Positions 15,801 to 24,055 of a DNA stretch of 37,374 nucleotides are shown here, one piece after another; positions within the stretch are counted from its first letter, which is position 1, and the number at the start of each line of letters is the position of its first letter. Both the position numbers and the translations under genes were made by a program. Source of the DNA: Treponema sp. (GTDB lineage: Bacteria > Spirochaetota > Spirochaetia > Treponematales > Treponemataceae); contig JAEDFA010000011.1 in NCBI GenBank assembly GCA_016293005.1, positions 1 to 37,374 of the forward strand, read 5' to 3'. The notes under the pieces are model-generated. The model did not search any database, was not told the DNA's origin, and worked only from the letters and a program-made list of their open reading frames with translations.

Positions 15801-16367
15801 TTTATTCCAGACTGAAATAAATTCCTGGAGTTGTTTTTCAATCATTGAATCAAAATCAAGCGGCGAAATCACTGTTGAATTGTTTAGAACCGGCATAAAA
15901 AGCTGTGAAGCGATATCGTCGTAATTTTTCGTGCTTATTAAATATTTTATTGCACTGTGGGAACGGTTTTCAAGAATCGTCTGTAATGCAAGCGAGTAGG
16001 CGAAATCGTGTATTTTATTTTTATCCTGAACAAAATCCGGGCTGATTCCGAAGTGCCTTGAAGAAAGTTTTGCAATGCCTGCGCAGTAACTGTCGATTGT
16101 CTTTATGTTCGCCTTGCTGAATTTTGCCGCTTGTTCTGGAGATTTCTGTTTGAGGACTTTGTAAATTCTATCGGACATTTCGACAGTTGCTTTTTTTGTA
16201 AAAGTCAGAGTTAAAATCTGGTCAACGCTCGCCCCGTGATTCTGAATTAAATTTAGAAATCTTTCAGAAAGAACAGTCGTTTTTCCTGAACCGGCTCCGG
16301 CACTTACTACAGAATTTTTTATTGAGTTTATTGCATTTTTCTGGTTATCGTCAAATTTTCTTGCCAT
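12795..16367 (-). CDS. addA: AddA-type helicase-nuclease (UvrD/RecB family)
   Basis: A 1190-aa ATP-dependent helicase/exonuclease subunit for double-strand-break repair. Walker A AGAGSGKTT (residues 23-31), motif Ia LTFTKKAT, Walker B MIDEFQDNN, motif III GDEKQSIYKFRGAD, motif V MTVHKSKGLEFEVVFV and motif VI VYVALTRAK are all present. The C-terminal PD-(D/E)XK nuclease is intact: GVVDLIF, VVDYKTNQ and YYAQLKCYKDA. A GAGAGG ribosome site precedes the ATG by 5 nt. It follows addB after 58 nt, forming the usual addB-addA operon. Confidence 0.9.
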   Translation of the reverse strand: MARKFDDNQKNAINSIKNSVVSAGAGSGKTTVLSERFLNLIQNHGASVDQILTLTFTKKATVEMSDRIYKVLKQKSPEQAAKFSKANIKTIDSYCAGIAKLSSRHFGISPDFVQDKNKIHDFAYSLALQTILENRSHSAIKYLISTKNYDDIASQLFMPVLNNSTVISPLDFDSMIEKQLQEFISVWNKNSKEIKKEFENASENIVSYEESLTKDMPVTFKKIKNNYQSVGEFFTVELTKEKILSKKLEETEDFIMLLSKLAKFPLPGNLKGLETYKNSVLKFRETYELLVSVYNYAYYFDIVQDYFSLAKDFQQKITDFKRTAGILTFADISDLALKTLIEFPEIRQIEKEKYKFIMIDEFQDNNEMQKSMLFLLAENLSRTEKSVPKAAELCPEKLFFVGDEKQSIYKFRGADVSVFRKLSGEFPDGNLNMSTNYRSHPALISMFNTFFGGFNYPSYPQENKENSSHSIFFSENNPDASSCPDYEAVYKEVTISNSAKEKISKTNLKEIYKPHTHFALYDKQTETDSQHYSKNDCEAEWIAAKIEELLQTQKKTVQKTDSLGNEIEEKVLISPNDIAILLRDTKEQFYYERSLLRHGIPYTSSAATGIFSDGVVNDIFSFLRICVYESDSLSYAQVLSSPFVNLSTKETNSVLFESQKPFSAEGKNLSAESRKRFEKAKEFYFQMKEFSKANPISKTISKLWYESGYYFETLWNQNVTMYNIHYDMILTMALQAEQEQKTLAGFIDDARKYSKDTVKIDDLDIPVEESNGVQIMTVHKSKGLEFEVVFVANTCKGTSNNLSQVYFDSNFGLSINTPIFPKFEAKTKQNYFYKIAKELNEKMQSAELRRVVYVALTRAKTELFITNPKYETPKDFLQANKFLPGQESNPSSFFDVLEPIYNQFASREDENQNELIPFDVEIIEPIPRNALSKTQKRLNNYTSKRNLLLYIQKEKLYENVEIYQTEYPEPIYTNPSHLSKDDDEIFSNFKIVENAPYQRINQIVLESVPSQIENVQNESEAEPAFSFANFGTIAHAYLESVISGKKPEEHYSVKEFIGLENKTEKIQEIKKICEEMKNAFENSDLGKRAKNSTKHFAELSFRSKLSSKIVKGVVDLIFEDSDGTFTVVDYKTNQTVVPEIYYAQLKCYKDAVCQIFGKSKNEVKCVLYYLRYAKAVDITEECDKINLKEF

Positions 16368-16425
16368 TTTTTCCTCTCGTCAATTGATTTTAAAACTGAA
16401 ATTTTTAATGTTTTTTTTTCATTTA

Positions 16426-19377
16426 TTATTCCGTGTCAGTTTTTCTTCCGATTTGGAAAACGCGCCGGCAGATTGCCCTGAAAGCGCACGGATAACAGAT
16501 GTCAAAATTCTGTTTTTCATCAGAAATTGTGATTTCGCCTTTTGAAATGTTTTTTGCAAATTCGTCGAGGCATTGATAGAAAAATTTCATTGTCGGTTTA
16601 TAATTTTCTGCGCACACACTTTTTGTTTTTTTAGAGCATTGCAGAAGATTTTTTCGGAAAATTTCTTTCCCAAAAACTGGAGTCAGAGTTTTTTTTGTTA
16701 TGGAATAAAATGCTGCGTTGTGAACTGTGATTTTGCTGGAATTTTCAAGAAGATGAATATATGATGCCATTTGAAAATTCGGGATTTCATTCAGAATGCA
16801 CGGAGTTTGTTTAAAAGAAGGTTTTTCAGCCTCTTCAAGCGCTTCTTCGTAAACTGAAGAAATTTTTTCTGTTAAATTGTAAGGTTCATCTTCCTGGTCG
16901 TCTAACAGTTCCGTCAGCGTTACATCGTCTGAATAAAGTTTGTGGTCTTGTGAAATGCCTGAAGTTTTAAAATCGATAAGAAAATATTCGTTTAATTTCT
17001 GGTCGAAAAGAACACAGTCGACATTTCCGGTTAGAAAATAATTTTTTCCGGGAAAATCTTTATTCAGTTTGATTTCGTTTCCGTAAAATTGCATTCCGTT
17101 GAAAAGCCGCGAGAATTCTGTTATGGAATCTTTCATTGTTGTAAAAATTGAAAATTCTGCTGCAGAAATCCATTCTTTTGAAAGTACACTTTCTCTTGCG
17201 CTTTCGATTGCTTTTTTTACGGACGATTTTATGACTTCGATGTCTTCTGGAAAAAGGTTTTCGTTTTCGTCGAGAAGAATCTGGCGGTTTTTTGCTTTTA
17301 ATGTTTTTCCGTAGAGTTCAAAAATTTTGTGATATATGTTCCCGATTGAAAACGGACTTAAAAATTCGGCTTCGTTGTCCTGTTCTTTTAAATTTAAAAT
17401 ATACTGATTGAACCATTTTCGAGGACAGTCAAAATAATTCTGAAGTTGTGTTACAGAAAGCCTGTATTTTCCTGGAAACGGAGAATCGGGATTTGTGCAG
17501 AGAGATTCTTTGATTTTTTCGCGAATCTTTTCTTTTAAGGATTCCTGCACTTCAGTTTCTTTTGAAATAAGATTTAAATTTTTCCAGTTTTCGAAAGCGT
17601 TTTTTTGAATTACAGAAATTTTATCCGGGAAATTTTTATCAGTAGAGGATAATGATTTTTCATCGATGCGGAACCAGGACTTTTCTTTGCTGTACGAATC
17701 TAATTTTTCGAGTTCCGGTGAGAAGTAAAGAGTTTTTATGCGTTTTTCTGAAAGATAACTTGAAATCTGCGAAAATCCTGAAAAAGTTTTTTCTGCGCCT
17801 GTAAAAACGCACGGAATGTCTGAATTTATTTTGTAAAGCTGAACAAAAATTTCTGAAACATCTGTGTCTTCGTAATTTTCACCAAAGAGTTTTTTGAGTT
17901 TGTCGCTGCGTAAAAAATTTAGTTTTTTGAAAGTCACGGAAAGTGATGTCTGACTTGAATCTACGACAATTTGTAATTTAAAAGGTGCTGTGGCTGCCAT
18001 TCTATATGGAAGAATTTGAACGCCTTCAGTTTTTTGCTGGGCAAGATATTTTTCGCCTGTAAGTTCGTCGAGAAAAAAGTCATAAGGTTTTGGAACTTTT
18101 GCTTCCGGAAATTTGTTTTCGAGATCGATTAATTTTGAAAGAACCGTGAGCGCGCGGCTTAAAATTCTATCTGTTGCAGGTAGAAAATCTTTTGAAAAAT
18201 ATTTTGTCTTGAATTCAAAATAATGCCTGTTTATTTCGCTGAAAGTTTTTGAATTTACGAGTGCTGAAAGAATTTTTTTTAGGCTGTTGTAAAAATTTGA
18301 AAGTCTTTCGTTCTGCGACTTTGTTTTAAAAGATTCTTCCCAAGGGTCAAAAATTTTTTCTTCGTTTTTAAAAGAACAGATACAGTTATTTTCTTTACCA
18401 AAATTGATTAATTCCAGATTTAAATCTTCGTTAATCCACGGAAGAGTTGTATTTAATAGAAGATTTCGAATTGAATCGAATGAAAAATTGTTCTGGACAC
18501 AGTCGTTTATTTGAAAAAAAATGTTTCCGGCACAAGTTGAAGACAGTGATGTAGAATTTTTTGTGACAAACGGAATTTGAAAAAGCGAAAGATCCTGTTC
18601 GATGAAAGGTGCGTAAGTTTCGATGTCAGGAACATTTATTGCAATCTGATTCCATGGAATGTTTTGTTCTGAATGAATTTTTTTTAGGTACAAGGCGATG
18701 TTTTTGACTTCAGTTCTTGCATTTTTGAAGAAAATTCCTTCTGATTGTTCAGGAATAAATTCTTTTGGAACATCGCATAAATTTATCATCGTGATATCTG
18801 GAGAAGATTTTAAAATGTTTTCGTATTCAAAATAGTCAGAAAGAATTTCCGGGAAGAAAATGTAGTAGTGGAATCCGTAAGATTTAAATGGCGGAAATTC
18901 CCACGCAGGATCAAAAAGATTGTTTTTTTCAAGGAATTGATTGTATCTGTCGTAAATTTCAAGAAGATCCGAATCTTCATCGTCTGGTGTTAAATTTTTT
19001 TCTGAAAAATATTTTTTCCATGTTGAAAGCGCAGGAAGAATAGATGAAATCCAGTTTGAAAATCCGTCTGAAAGGGATGCATATTCGGGGTTGATGAGAT
19101 TTTTTAAAAAAGGTGATTTTTTATTTTCTGCAATTATCTGGCAGGCAAAAAATTTTCTTAACTGGGACGGAATTGCGGTTTTATTCTGTTTTGTTGAGCG
19201 TATTGATTCGCTTTTAAAAATATCCCATGGAACAAAACGCTCCATTGAAACTGCGCTGACTTCTGATTCAGTGATGATTTTATCGGCCCATAAATCTGCT
19301 GCCATTTGTGTCGGAAAAATAAACACTGAATTTTCGTTTAAATGTTCTGAAATTGTCTTGAAAATTATATTTTTCAT
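16426..19377 (-). CDS. addB: AddB-like PD-(D/E)XK nuclease subunit
   Basis: A 983-aa partner of AddA. The N-terminal part resembles an inactivated helicase, with no Walker A seen. The C-terminal third carries the nuclease: RLSVTQLQNYFDCPRKWF, TGNVDCVLFD, YFLIDFKTS, and the Cys cluster CYPCAFRAICRR. Together with the Cys of FDCPRKW this gives the four ligands of the AddB-type iron-sulphur cluster. The start at 19377 (MKNIIFKTIS) is preferred over an in-frame ATG at 19452, whose extra 25 residues are Phe/Lys rich and unlike the family. The ribosome site is weak for both. The protein is divergent, so the AddB name leans on its position directly before addA. Confidence 0.82.
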   Translation of the reverse strand: MKNIIFKTISEHLNENSVFIFPTQMAADLWADKIITESEVSAVSMERFVPWDIFKSESIRSTKQNKTAIPSQLRKFFACQIIAENKKSPFLKNLINPEYASLSDGFSNWISSILPALSTWKKYFSEKNLTPDDEDSDLLEIYDRYNQFLEKNNLFDPAWEFPPFKSYGFHYYIFFPEILSDYFEYENILKSSPDITMINLCDVPKEFIPEQSEGIFFKNARTEVKNIALYLKKIHSEQNIPWNQIAINVPDIETYAPFIEQDLSLFQIPFVTKNSTSLSSTCAGNIFFQINDCVQNNFSFDSIRNLLLNTTLPWINEDLNLELINFGKENNCICSFKNEEKIFDPWEESFKTKSQNERLSNFYNSLKKILSALVNSKTFSEINRHYFEFKTKYFSKDFLPATDRILSRALTVLSKLIDLENKFPEAKVPKPYDFFLDELTGEKYLAQQKTEGVQILPYRMAATAPFKLQIVVDSSQTSLSVTFKKLNFLRSDKLKKLFGENYEDTDVSEIFVQLYKINSDIPCVFTGAEKTFSGFSQISSYLSEKRIKTLYFSPELEKLDSYSKEKSWFRIDEKSLSSTDKNFPDKISVIQKNAFENWKNLNLISKETEVQESLKEKIREKIKESLCTNPDSPFPGKYRLSVTQLQNYFDCPRKWFNQYILNLKEQDNEAEFLSPFSIGNIYHKIFELYGKTLKAKNRQILLDENENLFPEDIEVIKSSVKKAIESARESVLSKEWISAAEFSIFTTMKDSITEFSRLFNGMQFYGNEIKLNKDFPGKNYFLTGNVDCVLFDQKLNEYFLIDFKTSGISQDHKLYSDDVTLTELLDDQEDEPYNLTEKISSVYEEALEEAEKPSFKQTPCILNEIPNFQMASYIHLLENSSKITVHNAAFYSITKKTLTPVFGKEIFRKNLLQCSKKTKSVCAENYKPTMKFFYQCLDEFAKNISKGEITISDEKQNFDICYPCAFRAICRRVFQIGRKTDTE

Positions 19378-19553
19378 AAGAATTAATATAGCATAGAATT
19401 TCGCTTTTTTTATAAAAAATAGAAAATTTTTATGAAAAAAGAAAAAACGCATCGGAAATGATGGTAGAAATAAAAAAAAATGAATTTTGTTATAAAAAAA
19501 TATACATCATTACAAATTGTGTACTGTTTTAGCTGTTTTAAATAAAAAAAATC

Positions 19554-19582
19554 TTGACAAATGATTATACTGAACTTACGAT
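19554..19582 (+). promoter_or_regulatory. Sigma-70-type promoter of the envelope cluster
   Basis: Perfect TTGACA (19554-19559), 17-bp spacer, TACGAT (19577-19582). It reads toward the lipoprotein gene at 19840 through a long leader with several hairpins. Confidence 0.6.
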
Positions 19583-19634
19583 AAAAAGACGATGTAATAA
19601 AAATTTTATCTCAAATAGCATTAAGTTTTATTTG

Positions 19635-19655
19635 AAAGTTTGCGTTGTAAAATTT
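19635..19655 (+). repeat. GCGTT hairpin, copy 3
   Basis: Stem around loop GTT (19644-19646) with eight pairs, one G-U and one G-A mismatch. The surrounding bases (TTAAGTTTTAT before it, TTTAATA after it) are also shared with copy 5 at 23139, giving a repeat of about 40 bp. This is the least regular member. Confidence 0.45.
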
Positions 19656-19752
19656 AATATCTGGGAGTTAAAAATTACTGTTTTATAAAAAATCGGTTTT
19701 AGTTTTTTTTTAGTTTTTTCTATTACGATAGAATTACCGATAAAATTTTGCA

Positions 19753-19773
19753 AAAGTCTGCGTTGCAGATTTT
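19753..19773 (+). repeat. GCGTT hairpin, copy 4
   Basis: Nine-pair stem (one G-U) around loop GTT at 19762-19764; core TCTGC-GTT-GCAGA. Relative to copy 5, the T-A pair at the third position from the C-G closing base is replaced by C-G, a compensatory change. It lies 67 nt before the ATG at 19840. Confidence 0.65.
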
Positions 19774-19839
19774 CTTTAAAACATTTAAAGTCAAGATGAA
19801 AATTTTGACTTGCGTAATTTGGAGAGTATTCTTACAAAT

Positions 19840-21300
19840 ATGAAGAAATATGTTACATTTATTGGAACGCTGATAGTTTCTATTGTGTTGGTATCCTGTT
19901 CATCTGCAAAAATTGAAAACACGGCTGCTTCTTCTAAAGTTAAAAAAATAAAATACAATGAAGACCGTTATATCGATGCGTACAATTCAAGGGATTATAA
20001 AACTTGTCTTGGAATGCTTTCTTATAAGACAAAACGAAAAGCAAATATCAGGGATAATCTTGATATTGCAATGTTGAATTTTCTTCTTGGAGATTATGAA
20101 ACAGCAAGTGAATGTTTTGAAACAATTGACGAGCAGATGTTTGAAGCTGTTACAAAAAGCATTACAAAAACTTTTGCAGCCGCAGTCGGTAATGAAAATG
20201 CAAAAGAATACAGCGGAAATGTTTACGAATCTCTTTTGGTAAACACGATGAATTCTCTGTGTTATTATAAAATGGGAGATTTAACTAACGCGGTAAACCA
20301 GCTTTCGCGGCTTTCAGATGTAAAACTTCCTGAATACAGGCGTCTTTATGGTGAAGTTAAAGTAGGAGAAATTGATCCTTCTGCAGATTCAGGGCTTAAA
20401 GACAGTAAAAAAACTTTGAATTCTTACAATATTGATTCTTCGGTTTTCACAAATTCTGGACCTAAAAAGCCGGGATTGCAAGATGTTTACAAAGAATCTG
20501 CTTTAGCGCGTTATTTGAGTTTAATTCTGCGTCAGGCTGATGGGGATAAAAGTCAGATTGATTCAGATACAATGGTTTTAAAATCGCTTATAAAGGATTT
20601 TGATGATTCTGCGTCAAGAATTCCTCAGGATAAAGGTCGTATCGATATTCTTGCTCTTGCAGGTTTAATCGGAAAGCAGACTCCAGGTGAATTATATTTT
20701 CCGTCAAAGTCAACTTTCTTCTTTATACCAACTGGAAATTCACGATGTAAGGTTCTTCCTCTTCAGTTTAAATTCGTATATCCTGTTTATAATAAAACAT
20801 CTACTGTCGCCGGAATTGAAGTTGTTTTGAATAATGTTGGAACAAAAAAGGCCTCTCTTATAGAAAATTTCAACACTGATTTGGAAAAATCTGTAAAGCT
20901 TCGGGCTTATAAAGAATACAATGCAAGTATGGCACGCAGTATGGCAAAAAAAATTACCGCTGTCGTTGCAGGGATTGCAAGTATAAATGCAAGTTATGTG
21001 ACATTTAAACAAGTTGCTTCAAACAGTATTGCTTCATCGCTTGCGCTTCTTGCTTTTGACGCTTTGTGTGAATCTACAAAAGCCGGGCTTCTTGCTGTCG
21101 ATTTAACGGAAACTCCGGATATTCGTCAGGGAGAATTTTTCCCAGAAACTGCAAATGCGGCTGGTTTTACAGTTCCTGCGGGCATATATTCTGGGAAAGT
21201 AATTTATCGTTTTACAGACGGAACTGTTTTTGAAGAACCATTCTGCACAGAAGTAAGTGCAGGAAAACCTGCTTTGGTAGTATCGTCATGTATAAGATAA
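19840..21300 (+). CDS. COG3014-like lipoprotein
   Basis: A 486-aa lipoprotein (signal MKKYVTFIGTLIVSIVLVSC, Cys20). After the lipidation site comes a helical TPR-like part (RYIDAYNSRDYKTCLGMLSYKTK...DYETASECFETID...NSLCYYKMGDLTNAVNQL), then a region with Gly-rich and hydrophobic segments (AKKITAVVAGIASINASYV), and a beta-rich end (GFTVPAGIYSGKVIYRFTDGTV). It resembles the COG3014 family often encoded beside lpoB-like genes; exact role is unknown. The ATG at 19840 is used because the lipoprotein signal begins there, although the nearest GGAGAG is 13 nt away. Confidence 0.65.
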   Translation: MKKYVTFIGTLIVSIVLVSCSSAKIENTAASSKVKKIKYNEDRYIDAYNSRDYKTCLGMLSYKTKRKANIRDNLDIAMLNFLLGDYETASECFETIDEQMFEAVTKSITKTFAAAVGNENAKEYSGNVYESLLVNTMNSLCYYKMGDLTNAVNQLSRLSDVKLPEYRRLYGEVKVGEIDPSADSGLKDSKKTLNSYNIDSSVFTNSGPKKPGLQDVYKESALARYLSLILRQADGDKSQIDSDTMVLKSLIKDFDDSASRIPQDKGRIDILALAGLIGKQTPGELYFPSKSTFFFIPTGNSRCKVLPLQFKFVYPVYNKTSTVAGIEVVLNNVGTKKASLIENFNTDLEKSVKLRAYKEYNASMARSMAKKITAVVAGIASINASYVTFKQVASNSIASSLALLAFDALCESTKAGLLAVDLTETPDIRQGEFFPETANAAGFTVPAGIYSGKVIYRFTDGTVFEEPFCTEVSAGKPALVVSSCIR

Positions 21301-21305
21301 TTTGC

Positions 21306-21356
21306 TATAATTTATTGTGCTTTTATTAAGTTATCTCTAAAATTAGATTTTTAGAG
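21306..21356 (+). promoter_or_regulatory. Candidate promoter and leader hairpin of the LpoB-like gene
   Basis: TATAAT at 21306-21311, just after the previous stop, lacks a clear -35. Downstream, CTCTAAAA (21335-21342) and TTTTAGAG (21349-21356) form an 8-bp hairpin with a 6-nt loop, closely similar to the leader hairpin at 2714-2737 but without its T-run. It could be a weak terminator or a leader element. Confidence 0.4.
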
Positions 21357-21416
21357 GTTTCTATAATTTCTTTCTGCATTTGTGGAGAGTATATTATTTA
21401 AATCGAGGAATGATTT

Positions 21417-22025
21417 ATGAAGTGTAAAAGTTTATTGAAAAGTGTATTGATTGCTTCGGCATTGCTTATGGTTTCCTGCGCATCAACAACTGTAAAACGC
21501 TATTCTGCAGACGAAAGCGTAAAAGATTTGAGCGGTTACTGGAATGACAACGATGTTAATCAGGTTTGTACAACTTTGATTGATTCCTGCATTAAGTCAA
21601 AACGCGTTTCAGAATTTGAAAAGAAAAATGGTCGTGCACCGGTTGTCATCATCGGAACAATCAAAAACAAAAGTATAGAAAGAATCGATACTTCAATTTT
21701 GTCAAAGCGTTTCCAGAATGCAATCATTAACGACGGAACTTTAGAATTTGTTGCGGATGCAAATCAGCGTGAAGAACTCCGTGCAGAAAAATACGATCAG
21801 GCAGAAAATGCTTACGAAACTGCAAAATCAATTGGAAATGAGCTTGCCGCAGATTTCATGCTTCAAGGCAGCGTTACTACAATCGTAGATACAGTTGACA
21901 GGGAACAGGTAAGAACTTATCAAGTTGACATGCAGTTAATCGATCTTGAAACAAATAAAATTATCTGGTCAGATCAGAATAATGATATCAAGAAATACAT
22001 TAAAAGAGCGGCAGTAAAATTCTAA
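21417..22025 (+). CDS. LpoB-like penicillin-binding protein activator
   Basis: A 202-aa lipoprotein (MKCKSLLKSVLIASALLMVSC, Cys21). It contains the LpoB-family body: DLSGYWNDNDVNQVCTTLI, APVVIIGTIKNKSIERIDTSILSKRFQNAIINDG, VADANQREELRAEKYDQ, ELAADFMLQGSVTTIVD and YQVDMQLIDLETNKIIWSDQNNDIKKYI. In enterobacteria LpoB is an outer-membrane lipoprotein that reaches through peptidoglycan to activate PBP1b. Here it sits between COG3014- and LPP20-like genes, a known neighbourhood for such proteins. GAGGA lies 7 nt before the ATG. The E. coli function may not transfer to spirochaetes. Confidence 0.82.
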   Translation: MKCKSLLKSVLIASALLMVSCASTTVKRYSADESVKDLSGYWNDNDVNQVCTTLIDSCIKSKRVSEFEKKNGRAPVVIIGTIKNKSIERIDTSILSKRFQNAIINDGTLEFVADANQREELRAEKYDQAENAYETAKSIGNELAADFMLQGSVTTIVDTVDREQVRTYQVDMQLIDLETNKIIWSDQNNDIKKYIKRAAVKF

Positions 22026-22039
22026 ATTTGAAGGTGTTT

Positions 22040-23071
22040 ATGAAAAAATATATTTCGGCAGTGCTGATTGTTTTTTCCGCAGCGATAATTTTTGCAGCAA
22101 AACCAAGAGTTCCGGATTGGCTTTCCGTTCCGTCAAATGTCTATCCGATGGAAACTTATTTTAATGGAGTAGGTTCAGGTGAAACTCGTGAAGTCGCAGA
22201 ACTTGATGCTGTAAGAAATTTATCTGCAATTTTCGGACAGACTGTAAAATCTAAAACTACTGCATCAAAAAAGATGGAACAGGCAATTTCTCAGGGAAAA
22301 GTTGTTGTTTCTTCTAACGGTAATCTTCAGCAGAATATTACAAGTCAAGTAGATGTTGAAAATATTATCGGTGTTGATATTGCAGAATATTTTTACAACA
22401 AATCCGAAAAAAAATGGTATGCAATTGCAGTTCTTCACAAAGAAAAAGCCGCTGAAATTTATAAAAGCCTTATAAAAAAGAACGATGAATCTGTTCGCCT
22501 TGCTCAAATTGAAGCGCAAAAAGATTTAAAATCGTTTTACGGTTATTCAGAAGTAAATTTTGCACTTGAAATCGCAAAAGAAAATGACAGGCTTCTTAAA
22601 AATCTTTCTGTCATCAATTTCGATATGGCAGAAGATTTAAATAAAGAAATCGTTTCAAGTCAGAACCTTCAGATTCTGCAAAAGAGAATTGCTGACAATA
22701 TTACAATTTATTTAAATATTTCAGGTGATAAAAACAACAAAACTAAATCGGCGTTCCAAAATATTTTTTCAAAATACGGATTTAAGACTACGCAGGATAA
22801 AAATGTTCGTTACAGTATGTCTGGAAAATATTCCTCAGAAATCAATAAAAAAGGTAATGTCTTCTATTGTATTTATACTTTAGACCTTGATTTTATTGAT
22901 TCTGCGGATTCAAAATCGCTTTTTGCAATAAATTTAAAAGGTCGTGAAGGTTCAACATCGGAACAGGATGCCATAAATCGAACTTACCGCGTTCTTGAAA
23001 ATAATATTGCAACGGAATTCAGCAAAAATTTTGATTCATACATAAATAATCTTTCTTTTAAATCAGAATAA
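22040..23071 (+). CDS. Exported LPP20-like protein
   Basis: A 343-aa exported protein with a signal peptide (MKKYISAVLIVFSAAIIFAA). An LPP20-like N-terminal domain follows: PDWLSVPSNVYPMETYFNGVGSGETREVAELDAVRNLSAIFGQTVKS, ending with KKWYAIAVLHKEKAAEIY. A second half (about 200-343) is unassigned. Start at 22040 is chosen because GAAGGTG (22030-22036) lies just before it; the upstream in-frame TTG at 22028 precedes that site. The gap to lpoB is 14 nt, so the two are cotranscribed. A likely envelope assembly or stress partner; mechanism unknown. Confidence 0.65.
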   Translation: MKKYISAVLIVFSAAIIFAAKPRVPDWLSVPSNVYPMETYFNGVGSGETREVAELDAVRNLSAIFGQTVKSKTTASKKMEQAISQGKVVVSSNGNLQQNITSQVDVENIIGVDIAEYFYNKSEKKWYAIAVLHKEKAAEIYKSLIKKNDESVRLAQIEAQKDLKSFYGYSEVNFALEIAKENDRLLKNLSVINFDMAEDLNKEIVSSQNLQILQKRIADNITIYLNISGDKNNKTKSAFQNIFSKYGFKTTQDKNVRYSMSGKYSSEINKKGNVFYCIYTLDLDFIDSADSKSLFAINLKGREGSTSEQDAINRTYRVLENNIATEFSKNFDSYINNLSFKSE

Positions 23072-23107
23072 ATTTTGCTGGAAGACGGAATAAAAAAATT
23101 AAAAATG

Positions 23108-23133
23108 TAAAACTTAATATTTGGTTTAAGTTT
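23108..23133. terminator. A/T-only hairpin after the LPP20-like gene
   Basis: TAAAACTTAA and TTAAGTTTTA form a 10-bp perfect inverted repeat with a loop of about 8 nt, starting 37 bp after the stop. It contains few G or C and no long T-run follows, so termination would be weak. It is also the first of four successive hairpins in the leader of the gene at 23232. Confidence 0.35.
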
Positions 23134-23138
23134 TATAT

Positions 23139-23161
23139 AAAAGTTTGCGTTGCAAATTTTT
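23139..23161 (+). repeat. GCGTT hairpin, copy 5
   Basis: Stem of ten or more pairs (one G-U) around loop GTT (23149-23151); core TTTGC-GTT-GCAAA. Further hairpins follow before the ATG at 23232: an 11-pair stem with arms CTGTGCATTTT and AAAATGTGCAG (two G-U), then GGAAA/TTTCC. Confidence 0.65.
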
Positions 23162-23231
23162 AAATAAACTGTGCATTTTTAAAATGTGCAGAAAATTCAA
23201 TTCGGAAAGAAATTTCCTTGGAGAATTTAAC

Positions 23232-23981
23232 ATGAAAAAGAGTGTTCTTATTCTTGCTGCTGTTGCTGCAATCGCATTTACTGGTTGTGGAACAACAAAA
23301 AAAGTTGCTGGTTCTGGCATTAAAGGAAATGCTGCTAAAGTTCAGAAAAATGTTGTAACAATTCTGGATTATCAGGGAGCATCGTTTGGTTCAGAAATTC
23401 CTCAGTGGGTTGTAGAAATCGGAAACGGAAATTATTCTGCTGAATATCTTTCACCGATTATGCCTGGAATTGCTGGTAAAAAAGCATTTGTTGTAGTTGC
23501 TCGCGGAGATAATCTTGAATACACAAAACAGTGGGCAGACTTAGTTGATGTAGAAAATCAGGTTGGTGATGAAATGCAGCGAGTTGTTGGAAAAGCTGTT
23601 TCTGCTGCTCAGAAAGGTCGTTCAAAACAAGTTGGCGATACAAAAGATGCTACAGTTCTTGAACAGGAATTAAATATGTACAAACAGGCTGTATCTGCTG
23701 TTGAATTAAATGGTCTTGAAAAAATCGCTTCATACTGGATTCAGAAAGAAGTAAAAGCTTCAAAATCTGCAAAAGAATCAAAAGTTTACTATGAATACTA
23801 TGCAGTTTGGGGAATGAACAAAAAACTTTATGACATTCAGATTCAGAATGCAATGGCAAATGTAGAAGACAACACAGACGAAGGAAAGGTTTTAAAAGAA
23901 ACTTTGTCTCTTAAACTTCAGAACATGATGATTACTTCAAACGACGAAACTATTTCAGAAGAAGCAGACGAAGCTTTGTAA
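23232..23981 (+). CDS. Lipoprotein of unknown function
   Basis: A 249-aa lipoprotein (MKKSVLILAAVAAIAFTGC, Cys19). The mature part is unrecognised: a beta-like start (VVTILDYQGASFGSEIPQWVVEI), then Gln/Lys/Ala-rich helical segments, a YYEYYAVWGM motif, and an acidic Glu-rich end (ETISEEADEAL). The phrase IPQWV near its start echoes PDWLS of the preceding LPP20-like protein and may mark distant homology. GGAG (23220-23223) lies 8 nt before the ATG, fixing the start. It is separated from the cluster by a structured leader and followed by a strong terminator. Codon use looks like that of an abundantly expressed gene. Confidence 0.65.
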   Translation: MKKSVLILAAVAAIAFTGCGTTKKVAGSGIKGNAAKVQKNVVTILDYQGASFGSEIPQWVVEIGNGNYSAEYLSPIMPGIAGKKAFVVVARGDNLEYTKQWADLVDVENQVGDEMQRVVGKAVSAAQKGRSKQVGDTKDATVLEQELNMYKQAVSAVELNGLEKIASYWIQKEVKASKSAKESKVYYEYYAVWGMNKKLYDIQIQNAMANVEDNTDEGKVLKETLSLKLQNMMITSNDETISEEADEAL

Positions 23982-23990
23982 TCTAAATTT

Positions 23991-24037
23991 AATCTGCTGG
24001 TTTTGAGTTTTTTTAAGAATCAGCAGATTTTATTTTC
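23991..24037 (+). terminator. Rho-independent terminator of the envelope cluster
   Basis: AATCTGCTG (23991-23999) pairs with CAGCAGATT (24021-24029). The stem continues inward through G-U and A-T pairs to about 14 pairs, and TTTATTTTC follows. It lies 10 bp after the stop codon at 23981. Confidence 0.75.
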
Positions 24038-24055
24038 TGTAAATTGCGGGTTATT

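Larger units (their letters stand above)
19378..19839. other. Intergenic region with leader of the 19840 lipoprotein
   Basis: This 462-bp divergent region between addB and the envelope cluster holds a strong plus-strand promoter (19554-19582). After it come an inverted repeat with arms TCAAATA and TATTTGA, GCGTT hairpin copies 3 and 4, and a further hairpin with arms AAGTCAA and TTGACTT just before the gene. A start near 19590 would give a leader of about 250 nt. No coding sequence is supported. Confidence 0.5.
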
